From Capsicum annuum (taxonomy: Eukaryota; Streptophyta; Magnoliopsida; Solanales; Solanaceae): a stretch of DNA of 64,000 nt. The notes under the pieces are model-generated. The model was not told where the DNA came from and did not search any database. It saw nothing but the letters and a program-made list of their open reading frames with translations. Shown in pieces: positions 1 to 10,782 of the stretch; within the stretch, counting starts at the first letter, position 1, and each line of letters begins with the position of its first letter. A program made the position numbers and the translations under genes. The stretch lies in contig NW_025892707.1 in assembly GCF_002878395.1 (NCBI RefSeq), positions 57,498-121,497 on the forward strand, in the 5' to 3' direction.

Positions 1-3000
1 TATCTCATCTTTGATCATAGTGGGTGACTGCGAGAGATTAGTTTCAAGCTACTGCCTTGAGAGTTGCCTACGAAAGAATTTTGGCTATGCCTGGCTATCA
101 TAACATTCATAAAAGAGATCGATAGATAAATAGAAGAGTCCAACTACAATCATTATTGATTCACCTGGGAGGAGTTCAACCGGTCAAACTCAGAGAGATG
201 AGCCTAATTGTGCCCAAATCCAAAATAGTGAGAGGATAAGAATGCAACTATCTAATCAGGATCATAGTTCCAACCATTCCTTTGAAGGCCAAAAGGTGAA
301 AAAGTTCTTAGCCGCACTCTTTGCGGAATAGTCTTATCAAAGAGCTCCCTTTAACAAATCAAGTAAGACAGATGGAATGAAAGAAAGAAAAAGTAGCTCC
401 GCAGCTCGCCCAAAAGAAGATAGACCCACCACTATTGATTTGTCAATCCTTGTGCTAGGCCAAAGACATACTCGACATACTAAGACTAAGATGAATCATC
501 TCAGTCCCTCAACAGACATAGTCCCTATATCCCTAAACTAAATAGGATGCTTATAATCGTGATTATGCCACACTATTTCTTCAGTTACTACTACCCGTGT
601 TGCACCTATAGTGGCAGAGAGTTTGATAAAACTCTTAAATAAGAAAGATCAATCCTGAATATGCTTCAGCTGATTCTCAAACTAAATCTTTTTATAAGAA
701 AGGAGATATCTATAGAAAGATAATTGCCAGCTTAGTCTAAATGAAAGTAGGCTAACATAGGAAGAAATGTGAAAGTAGGGGCTGCTAAGCGCCCAGACCC
801 AGAATTCAGTAAAAATAGAGTTCTTGGTATCGATCAAGTGAAATTAATATGAATAGTAAGCCAGTACTATATTTATAGATTGGAAAGAAGGGACTCTCCA
901 AAGAGAGGCCCATCCAAATAAAGTTGTCCTAAATGAACGAGTTGTCCTAAATGCCCCTTGTTAGCTATCACATAAAGTGGTGAGGGCTTAAGAAGTAAAG
1001 CAAACTCAACCAAAAAACAACTCTGTTCCTTCTTCATTTTCGATTCTTGATATATCTTCACCATTCCTGAATAAAGAAAGAAAGACAAAGAGAAGGTATC
1101 AGTGAATAGGTACATAGATACAAGAAACTTTCTTCATTCGGTTTAGCAGAAGAAAGCTAAGAAAATAAAAAATAGGAAAAGCACTATCAAAGCTTATAAT
1201 TTTGCAAATACATAAAAGCTATCACCATCTCAAGTAGTAAAACAAAGTCTTTATGGATCTGTTACTAACATAGACAACTATGAATGGTATTCATTGACAG
1301 GAGTGACCACTTTCTATAGAAAGCAAGTAATTCTAATAGAATGTTAAGGGATTAAAAGAATACGGTATGTAGATCGTGAACCAAGGTTCATAGGTGGACC
1401 AAAGTTAAAAGGAAAATTTGTTGGTTAGATGTAAAAGAATCCAAAGTATAGTTAGTCGAAACCATAGGAACTCTTACAATCCAATCCTAGCTATAGAAAG
1501 CTAACTCCCTAAAATGAATGAGTCACTTTCTGGGCCTTACTCCCCAAAGGAACTCTTATCCTCATAGCTACATGAGCTTCATTAAGATCTGTAGGGTTAG
1601 CAATAAAATAATCTCGATTTAAAAATACCTGAGGTAGGATTACTCAATGATACTTGTTACCTTAACTCCCTTATCCCGTGATGAATCCTTAGAAGGAAAA
1701 TTATAGGCTAAAAACTCTTTAGCTTTAGATATTATAGGAACCCCTAACATAGAACCATAGGCATAGAGCTATCGGGTCATAACTCTTCTCACTCTAGCCT
1801 TAGGGTTCTTCTTTCAATAATCTAAAGTCCTTATGTGATAATATTCCTAATAAATATTTTGTTTGACTTGACCGTAGGACATCACCTTCCTTAATGCAAT
1901 GGAAAACTAGGAGCACAAAAGTGATGAAAGCATGCCCACTTTCTTCGGCTAACGCAATGGATCAATAAAGAGGAAATTGGTTGAAAATCCTAAGCTAGCC
2001 ATCAGCCACCCTAACGAATGAAGTCTATTCTTCTTATCGAGATAATCATGAGCGGTAAAGCCCTAAAATAAGATCATGGGCCCTAACCTAAGCCTAGGCT
2101 ACTTTTGTGTGTTCCGATCCTTCTAGTGAGAGCTTGTAATTATCGCAGTGACCGTAAGCTTGAAACAACAAAAGAATGATCGAGAGCATCTCAAACCACT
2201 TAAAGTATTAAATATTAAGCATTAAGCAAAAGCCTACCTCTACCCAAAAGCAATGGCAAAACAGGCATTAATTTTGTAGAAAGGCTGGCTGCCTTGCAGG
2301 GTCGATTACTTAGTTTACCGGTACTACACTATGATGGGTAGACGTAAGACCTGAAACCATAATAAAGACAAGATAATTAATGGGAGGATGTATGTGGTTT
2401 TGGATGAGTGCAGACTCAGTTAGTATACAAGATCATCAATATAGTAATAGGATGCATCTGCTGAAGCTAAGACTCATGCAACAAAAATATGAACCCAAGC
2501 TCAACCATAGTTGGTTTGGGTTGTAAATGTTTTGTTGTAGACTAAAGTTTTCATACTCCAAAGGCAGTCCAACAAGAAGGAATGTAAACATATCAGATTA
2601 GGACACCGGTGCATTGATAGATGCCAAGGAGTCAAAACTGTTCTTGAATGTATGTAGGTAAGCCTCCATAAATGGATTTACTTTCTTCTTTATTTTAAAA
2701 GAATATTTAAACCATACTTTAGAGAGGGTATCTTTGAACCTTGTTGGAGCTCTTCTTCCCTTTTCTAGATAGGAAAGGAGTTCCCTTCTCCTTTCTTTTC
2801 ATTTTCACTTACATACATTAATCTAGGTCCAACCTTGCTTGCATTCAGTTATCAAGATGTATGTCTACTCTTTTGTTTATATACGTAAGCTCCCGATTAG
2901 TCATAATCGCACTTTTGTACAATATCTAATACATATTAAAGTACATACCGACCAAGCATAAATAGAGTAGCCTGCAGATTGGTGCCCGATGACACGGTAA

Positions 3001-4198
3001 AGGTTGAACCATCAACAACTCTACATACAAAAAAAAATCTTTAGTTCCTATCAACGAATTTCCCAACAAGAAAACTGCCATGGTAATGTGATATTATGGT
3101 CATAATGACTAAACTATCCATTAGAAAATCATTAGATAGATCAGTAGGCGGTGAAGGTCCAATAGACCTAAAATATATAGGACCAAATTCTTGTTGGTAC
3201 TTGTATTCCTACAAAGAGCGTCTTTGTTGTACATCATGAATATTTATGTTCACACACCTCTCCACATCCATCACCAGGATTTTGGTAGTAATCAAACTCA
3301 ACTATTATGTTAACCTTAACATTTGTTGATACTAGTTTGAGAGAACCAATGGAGAAGGGTACAACAATCTTCTGCATTAGGTTTTCCACAGTAATATATA
3401 CCATAGAGGGAGAACTCCTAATAAAAGAACTATGAGATAGGGATTTGAAATTGAGTTGCTTCTCTCTCTTGTTCCTTATCTGGTTCCTGCTAGTAGCTTG
3501 GAAGTAAGCTACCCGCGCTATATAGAAAGAGAAGAGCAATCGTATTGAAGAAATAAAGATGACTCAAAGAGGGATAAGCCAAAAGGGAAAATGGGGATGC
3601 ATCTATAACCCTTGAATAAGAAGGAATTCAAGTAAGCGGGGGAAATTCAATTAGAAGAGAATGACCCTCATTTTGACTTTCCACTCTCTAAAAAACGTCT
3701 ACCTTAGCTAAATGCAAACCCTAACTAAGAAAATAAAGTATTCCCTAATCTATCTCATAGTATTACTAAAACAATATGGACTCATCTCAAAAGAGATGCA
3801 GCTAATTTACCTTCCTTAGGTCTCAAATGTTATTGATTCAATACAGTGGATAAAGAATTACCTAGACTTTATATTTCTTCTTAGTCTCGCCTGCTATCAT
3901 AAGAACCTTAAAGACCAGGTGACTAGACATATTGATTCTTTGATAGTTCCCTTTAGTAGGTATGAAACTTTATTATTCTAGGTTATTTGGTATTGCCTTC
4001 TTTTGTGGAATCCTAGGAATTTTGTATAGAGAAAAAAGACAGTCTTCAAGTTGAACTAGCTCTAGGGTTGCTGAAATCCTCTTTGCCTTTGATGGAGTAT
4101 ATGTTTTTATGTTAGAAAAACCTCTGCCTTAAGGAAAAGTGTATAACCTAAGGCTACGAACCAAAAGAGAGGCTAGGTCTCAATCAACAGTACGAAAA

Positions 4199-4324
4199 CA
4201 AAATAAATCCACTTCATTTATCACAATGAATTCTATTTGTTCGATACACTATTTTCAATAACAAAATAGATCCACTTCATTTATCACAAAAAAATCTATT
4301 TGTTCGATACACTATTGTCAATAT
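4199..4324 (+). repeat. 63-bp tandem duplication
   Basis: Two adjacent copies of a 63-base unit start at 4,199 and 4,262. Both contain the block ccacttcatttatcacaa followed by ctatttgttcgatacactat. They differ at a few positions. The pair ends about 300 bases upstream of the atp9 copy. Confidence 0.8.
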
Positions 4325-4631
4325 AAATATTGAATAGTGAAATTTTTTTTTTAAAACAAATTCCATAAGAGAAGAAGAGGAGGCAATGAAGGAACTGATA
4401 GATGTGTGTTGAGAAGTTCAATACCTTTTTGATCGAGAAAATGTCCTTGCTTGTACTTCTCTTTATTTTTTGAGATTGGGTTGGTGTAGAGTGTACGTCT
4501 TGTCTAGCCAATGCTTTGCATGAACATCTCAATGTTAAAGATAAAAGAAATGAGGGCAATAATAGATGAGGTGAGTGTTCTCAATGATAAAATCATGATG
4601 GAAAAAGCCCGAGGAGAATTCTCAATTCGAT

Positions 4632-4856
4632 ATGTTAGAAGATGTAAAATCAATGGGTGCATGAGCTACTACAATTGCTTTAGTGAGAGCTGCTATCGAT
4701 ATTAGAAACGTCCTTAATTCCTCGATTCATTCCATGGCGCGAAATCCATCATTGGCAAAATAATTATTTGGATATGCCATTTTAGGCTTTGATCTAACCA
4801 AAGCTATTGCATCATTTGCCCCAATAATGGCCTTTTCAATCTCATTTACATTCCAA
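4632..4856 (+). pseudogene. atp9: atp9 (ATP synthase subunit c) pseudogene, mitochondrial origin
   Basis: In the source organelle atp9 encodes the small two-helix proteolipid that forms the proton-turning c-ring of F1Fo ATP synthase in the inner membrane. The copy begins ATG TTA GAA and has the expected length of about 74 codons. It keeps the stretches for KSxGA, the central NVLxSSIHSxARNPSLAKxLFGYAILGF loop region and the last helix. Codon 11 is a premature TGA (GCA TGA GCT), and several conserved glycine codons are changed (for example GGA to AGA before AAC). The position of the usual terminal stop reads CAA, which would need C-to-U RNA editing to become a stop. It cannot make a working protein. 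Recognition is by close nucleotide similarity to plant atp9 as I know it. Confidence 0.9.
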
Positions 4857-7767
4857 GTCCTTTACTAATCATTTATAGTGGGTGGATAAGCAAGATCGGA
4901 TCCCCATTTAGTAAATGCTTGAGAAGGTCAGTGAGGTTCCTGATATGGTGAAATATCTTTTAGTATAGTGGGAAGAAGACAGATGGGAGCGAGTAAAGCT
5001 AGAGAAAATCAAGTTTCAGTGGTGGGTTATCTTTGCGGTCCCACAAATTAGTAACAAGAGTGGAAATATTGGGTAAATCCATAAGCATTAATCTTATGTG
5101 ATCCAATCTGAGCAATGAATCAAAACATTTCCCAATAAATATAGGATTCGTCGAATGTGAATTCTTGAGCAAAGCTTATTATAAAGTATGGTTTTACTTT
5201 TTGTCACTTAGAAGGGTAAGGATCGGCTGGATTCGTTGGAGTCACCATAGATTGCACCATTGGCAACGATGCTTTTGAGTGCCCCTAACCTTGAGGGGGC
5301 TGTAGATCGAGTTCTGGGCTAAGGTTACTAGTTTCATAGCCCTTCATAACTCCCTTCCAGAAAAAAGTTCAGCATATCTACCAGCTTACAAAAAATGACC
5401 AAAGAACAAAAAATCTGCACCTCATGATGAGCTTGACTGGTACTCTAAGTTGAATGTGATCCAATCTGGCAAATCTGGCTCAACGTATGCTCTAGCTCCA
5501 AGATTTTGCTCTTATTGCTAGATCTTTTTTATGCCTGTCACTGAAGAAAAAAGATCATATGTCTCTTATCTATTATTTTTTATGTGAATAGAGGTTAGGT
5601 ATGATGGACTAGAATTCCACAGTAGAAAGAGCCATGTGCACCAACCCTTAGCATTAGTGCATCTATGTGTTCTTTTAACATTCTATATCTTAGTGCAGAA
5701 ATGCCCTCTTAAGTACTTTAGTTAGAATACGGAGGATTGATTGATTGGTAGCCATAAAAGTGGCCCCGAAAACCTTTATTTGTCAGGTGTATATTTAATA
5801 GGGAGTGTAATGTAAGTGAGGGTGTGCCTCCCCCTCCCCCTTTACTTGCAAGAAGTAGTTAGTGGTCCAGGAAACTCTCTTTCAAGTCTTATCGGTCGAG
5901 TAGAAAAAGAAAGCCAAACCATTTAGTGGTGAGTTGGTGGATCAGATATGCCTTTCGTCGATCAGATATAGTCGATAAAAGCAATAAAAAATAGAAATGC
6001 AATGGTGGCTGTCTAGCTGCAATCTTTGGTTTTGTTTGGCCTCAATGAGAAGGAAATGTGAGAATCCCTCTTAGCTCTCATTTTTTACTACAATGTCCAT
6101 TCCTTTCTGACTTCCCTGGGTAATACACTAGAAACAGGGACTTACCATTTGCCATTCTAGTGGGTACATTTTTTGACTCGTGTTATAGATGCTAAAAAGC
6201 TATTTTGCATTTTTTAGAATGAGACAGTGAGTCTAGACTTTCGGTCTTTAGTTTCTCAAGTGAGAATCTATTCTAGATTGACAAGAGAATTAGCTTAGAA
6301 GTTAGTAGTGGGAGAATCCTATTCTATAGAAAAGCCTTACTCCAATTGGCCTTTGGTTGGAGTCTTCTGAATCTCTATAGTCATCTAGTTGTTAAGAAAA
6401 AGCAAAGTCCCTTGACGCTTAAGTAAAAGGCCGACCTTCCTATAAAAATAATGAGAAAAAGACCTATACGAATTAATCCCTATGCTCGGATGCCCCTATT
6501 AGAGCTATCTCCAGTGGAAAAGACTAATATCTAAATAGGATGACATAGCTTCATACTACTCGGTCTATTTTATTTTGCTCATTAGGTTCAACCATCCATA
6601 AAAGCATTAATAAAATACTTACCTAGTGAAGAATTCCCATATAGAAAGGCTACATCTTGGTGACGTTCTTACGAGCTATTTGTCTAGACCCTCCTCAAAC
6701 CTCTTAAGAAAAGATAGGCAAACCTCCTTAGAGGTGGAGTGACTTATGGCTATAAGAAGAGAAATCGAATAAAAGAAGGGCTTCGATCGATTAAACTTTA
6801 GCAAATAGTCCATAGCAGATAGATTGAGTTTTAGGCCTGCATCTGGTCTTGTTTTGGTTTAAACCAGAGCAACAGATAATGGATAAAGAGAAATGAGTAG
6901 CGAAAGCCTGCTAAGCTATTACAATTAATAAAAGAAATGGATTTAAACTCCCAAGATAAAAGAGACAGGTGGGATTAGGAAATCCAAGTCTTAGATTCCA
7001 GATTTAGTAGCCGTGTTCATTGACAACCAAGTGGCAACTACTTTGATGCTCTCGGTCCCCCATCTTAAGGAAAGCAAGAAGTTTCAAAATCTCATCTCAA
7101 TAGGAGCCTTACTGCCATTCCCAGCTTAAGAGTCTACACCTCTCAACAAAGTGAATGTTATGGAACCTCCGAGAGGGACTTCCCTGAGTAAAGAGATAAG
7201 TAAGGGTAAGAGTCTTATTCGAGTGAGATCCTATCCCATGCCTCACTAAATGAAAGAAAGTAAGAGAGAGAGTGGCCACCTATTTCAACAATAAATATAA
7301 AAGAATTCATTGTCCTAAGGCTGTCACTGAATGAATCTGGTAACAAATGTCACCAAAGAGGTTTAGGTGAGTTCGTCGCATCGCCTCCTCCATAATTTTT
7401 TTTAATTTTTGGACTTTTTGTTTTAAAATAGAGAAAAAGTAAAAACTAAGGGTACACTTTCTAGAAGATTTGCTCAAAGCTTTTTGGTCGCCTGCTATCT
7501 TAAAACCTCTTTTCTTGTGGGGGCAGGAGTGGAAAGAGCACTTCAAGAAAAAATCACATGCCACTGTGAAAGGTTTCACATTGGGGTATCTGACCCTCCA
7601 TGTCTCCACCTACTTGTGGAATAGGGGGCTTCCTTAATATTAAGGTGTCAAGGCAGTCGAAGAAGGCCATAAGTGGAAGCAACCGATACTTTGATCATTC
7701 AATTAACTCCTTACTACCAGTCCGTGCTTGCTGTCATGATGGAAAAAATAGGGGTTCCATCAGTTTT

Positions 7768-7839
7768 ACCTACTATTGGATTTGATCCAGTGACTCTCGT
7801 TGTACGAAAGTGATACTTTAACTGCTGAGTCAAGTAGGT
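7768..7839 (-). pseudogene. trnM: Plastid-type elongator trnM, degenerate
   Basis: Read on the minus strand, the segment starts ACCTACTTGACTCAGC and ends ATCCAATAGTAGGT, closely matching plastid trnM-CAU, which plant mitochondria often carry after plastid-to-mitochondrion transfer. Acceptor (ACCTACT/AGTAGGT) and T-arm pairing are kept. The anticodon loop reads TTCGTAC, so the anticodon is CGT instead of CAT (7,804-7,806). At least two anticodon-stem pairs are broken and one D-stem base is changed. It is almost certainly non-functional. Confidence 0.85.
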
Positions 7840-8343
7840 CAAGCTGATTCAAGTCACCCTATAACATAAATCCACACAACCAAAGTAGCCCTTACTATAC
7901 AAGGGGAAAGAGCACTAAGAAAGAGAGAGCGTTATTACTATACAAAATGAAAAAATGGCTAGCACGCTAAGCTAAGATCAACCAATATTCGAACATGGAG
8001 CCATTCTTTCTCAATCGTCTGTCTTAATAATTAGATTCTGATTCATGCAGTCCTTCTCTACTGCAATGGTCTTTTCACTCCCCACTCTCCACCATACAAA
8101 AATCTTTCCACTATATCTCAGGAGTAGTCAAAGAAAGTACGACAGGTTCGAGTAGGAATAAATTGACTAAGAAGTAGGGCGTACAATAATGTATTAATTC
8201 ATTCAACAAGATCGGATCGGATCATAGTCAACATTTGATCTTTTCTAGGATCTGCTACACATAGGAACTTCCATAAATAGATCAATGGTTACTTCTACTG
8301 ATAAAGCGACAGAATAGTCCCACGAGACCCATCTCATCCATTA

Positions 8344-10020
8344 TCAATTGAGTAAAAAAGTGTGTTCAAGGATTTCTCGTTCACCATCAAAGACCAACTC
8401 TTCTGGGAAGAGATGTATCTCCTTAGGTTTTAAATTCGTCCAAATATAATCCACTAACTTTTTTTTAGATAAGGATTGAAGGGCTTGGCCCTTCCAATCC
8501 AATATTCTAAAGGTAGAGGATTTTACCTGTTTGGCTTTCAAGCAACAACAGTCAATTTTTTCCATCATTTTGGCTGGGTAGAGTAATGACATGAATGAAA
8601 CCTATATCCTTCTCCTCCCAACCTTTGTAAAAAAAATATTTATTGAATACTTGGTTGAGATATTACAAAGGCCAAGAGTTGTCCTACAAGAAAGTAATGA
8701 CCGACGAGATACATGAGATAAATCCACTTGTATGGACTTAGTCCAATACCTCTTGGTGAACTTGATGGTACCATTGTTAGAAATTATTGATTTTAATTTT
8801 GAAATTGTAAGACCAATACTATCCAATAACTTCATATACTGCTCTACCACCTTTATGTCGGTGATCAAGATATCATTACCTAATAAAACATAAACAGCAA
8901 AAGGAGTTGTCCTTGTTGGTTATTTATATTTTACAGACAACCATATTATATAGTGGTGTGACAATGAAAAGAGAGACCAGGATCCATAGTAACCAAGAGG
9001 CTATCCAGTAAGAAAGGTTATCTCTGATATTTTCTTAACAATCAGTTTATCCAATAAGAAAGTGCTAAGACCCAGAAAACTGTTGACTATTGAAGATGCA
9101 AGAGAACTCCCTCACATGCAAGACATGAGGTAGTATATCACACTCAATGTCCAACATCCCGTTGTAAATTTAAATCAAAAGAAAATAAAAATAAACTTTT
9201 CTTCTTCTTGAAAATATGCAAGGGAAGTTCCTGGTCGAACGTTCCATCAGTTGGAATTCTGGATAGAACCTTTATAGCCCATTTATGAACAGGAAACAGG
9301 AGTCTTTGATTGATATAATTACAAATTGCAAAGAACTGTCTCTTACAACCTCCCTCAATCACCTGAGCTAACCTACCTGTTACCAATGGAACCCTAGTGT
9401 AGGTCCCTAAAATAGAACTAAAGTAAGGACCTATATATTTTTCAAAATATTCAAGGGAGTCCATGGAAAATCGAGTATTATTGGAATAAAAAAGGTAATA
9501 TACCATTTTTGACCACAATATACCAAGTGAAAAGAACCCATCTGGAATTAAATAAATTTTATTTATATTCCAGATAAATGCCGCCAATTCATGCTTAAGA
9601 TTAAAAAAAATATTATTGTCTTTTGCATATTTGTTGGATGCCTTATCAATGTTATCTTCCACTTTTAATCCAAAACTATGGACGAAAGTATCTAATAAGG
9701 GAGTACTTTTCCAAGTAGGTTCCCAAGACATTCCTAATTCCAAGGGAATGTCTTGAAGGAATAGTAAATAAATGGGTTGGAGTTCCTTGAACAAAGTTTT
9801 CATTTTATCCAGGACTCCTAGGACACAACCAATATCAGGGTATGGAGTGTCTATAGAAGAGAAGGTTCCCTTTCTAACCTTTTTGGCAACTAAAATCAAC
9901 TCAGTCAAACGAAATTAAGATAGGTATATCCTTACCAATCTACCATGATCAGACTTTGCTCGTATACGTTTTCGCAACACAACAGGTATGATCTTGGGGA
10001 TACCAAATCTGGTCAGGGAT
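8344..10020 (-). pseudogene. Endogenous mitovirus-like RNA-dependent RNA polymerase, broken
   Basis: The minus strand carries a decayed copy of the single protein of mitoviruses, capsidless RNA replicons that live in mitochondria. In order: an N-terminal part with RFGIPKIIP near 10,000; a long open stretch at 9,908-9,144 with SSIDTP and the hallmark IPTDGTFDQ (9,231-9,257) before a truncated SFDL motif A; SLSHHYIIW (8,941-8,967) of the motif B region; LLGNDILI of motif C (8,869-8,890); then a C-terminal part read to 8,344. Breaks: a stop near 9,915, a net frameshift between 9,144 and 8,970 with stops, and a stop near 8,599. The catalytic GDD reads GND. About 1.7 kb remains, against roughly 2-2.5 kb for intact mitovirus genes. 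Mitovirus-derived sequences are known in plant mitochondrial and nuclear genomes; its place beside atp9 and trnM fits arrival by way of mitochondrial DNA. Confidence 0.9.
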
Positions 10021-10782
10021 ATGGGAACAGGGAGGGAATCACTATTTTGGTAATTCCCCTCATAATAACACCGATGATTCTATGACCCAAAGATTCAAAG
10101 GTCAAATTGTTGAATGAGATTGAAGATATATTTAAAGTGGTTTCAAATTAATCATGCAATCAATTTAATGATAATGAATAATTTTTTGATAAAAAAGGTC
10201 CAAATACTACATGTGCAGAAAAGTTTCAAATAAATTTTCAGCAATCCTAATATCTTTAAAAATAAAATCAATTTTCAACACATACTTGTATTAACACATG
10301 GGCTCCACTTTCAACCCTGCTAATGTTTAATGTTTGGGCTTTTTTATATACATACATACATACATACATATATATATATATACTCTTAATGTATGAGCTC
10401 CACTTGTAACTTGTGCTCAGTTTTAATGTACAAGACTCTCCTTTCAACCCTATTTACTTATAATACAAGGCTTCAATAATATTAACCATGCTTTTGTTTG
10501 TAATGAATAAGGCTTTAATTTTTAACCCATATTAATTTTAACCATAATACGCAATAGTGATATATGAAGATTATATGAAGAATGAATATAATGTATGTGA
10601 AGAGGACAGATCATGTTATATCAAGAAAATCAAGACAAAAAGTGAAGATTTGTAGGGTTTTTGGTCCTGATTTTCTTACCATTTTTGAGTTTTGATTTTC
10701 TTCAGAGTGAAGTCAAAGTAATAACATAATTAATTTTATTTTTCCTAAAATAAAAATATATTTCTCTTTCAAATTTACGAAC
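10021..10782. other. AT-rich spacer, no gene seen
   Basis: This is the transition from mitochondrial-like DNA to repeat-rich nuclear DNA. The first 100 or so bases may still belong to the mitovirus 5' part. Nothing else codes. It includes the microsatellite at 10,345-10,382. Confidence 0.6.
10345..10382. repeat. Microsatellite (TACA)n/(TA)n
   Basis: A run of five to six TACA units passes directly into a TA run. Confidence 0.9.

Larger units (their letters stand above)
1..10100. other. Probable nuclear copy of mitochondrial DNA (NUMT)
   Basis: The stretch has no retrotransposon coding homology but holds three mitochondrion-associated items: an atp9 copy near 4,632, a plastid-type trnM near 7,768 and a mitovirus-like polymerase near 8,344-10,020. 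The base composition and the frequent short gaaag/aagaa purine runs resemble plant mitochondrial intergenic DNA. All three genes are decayed, which fits a copy no longer under selection in the nucleus rather than a live mitochondrial genome. The right edge is placed where the sequence turns AT-rich, around 10,100; the left edge is outside the window. I see no recognisable gene in 1-4,198, 4,857-7,766 or 7,840-8,343. That the whole stretch came in as one piece is inference. Confidence 0.65.

Noticed and set aside
3234..3539. Open stretch of 101 codons on the minus strand
   Set aside because: No recognisable motif or family, and it lies within non-coding mitochondrial-like sequence. Length alone does not support a gene.
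7307..7609. Open stretch of 100 codons on the minus strand before the trnM copy
   Set aside because: No family recognised and low-complexity lysine-rich text; treated as chance.
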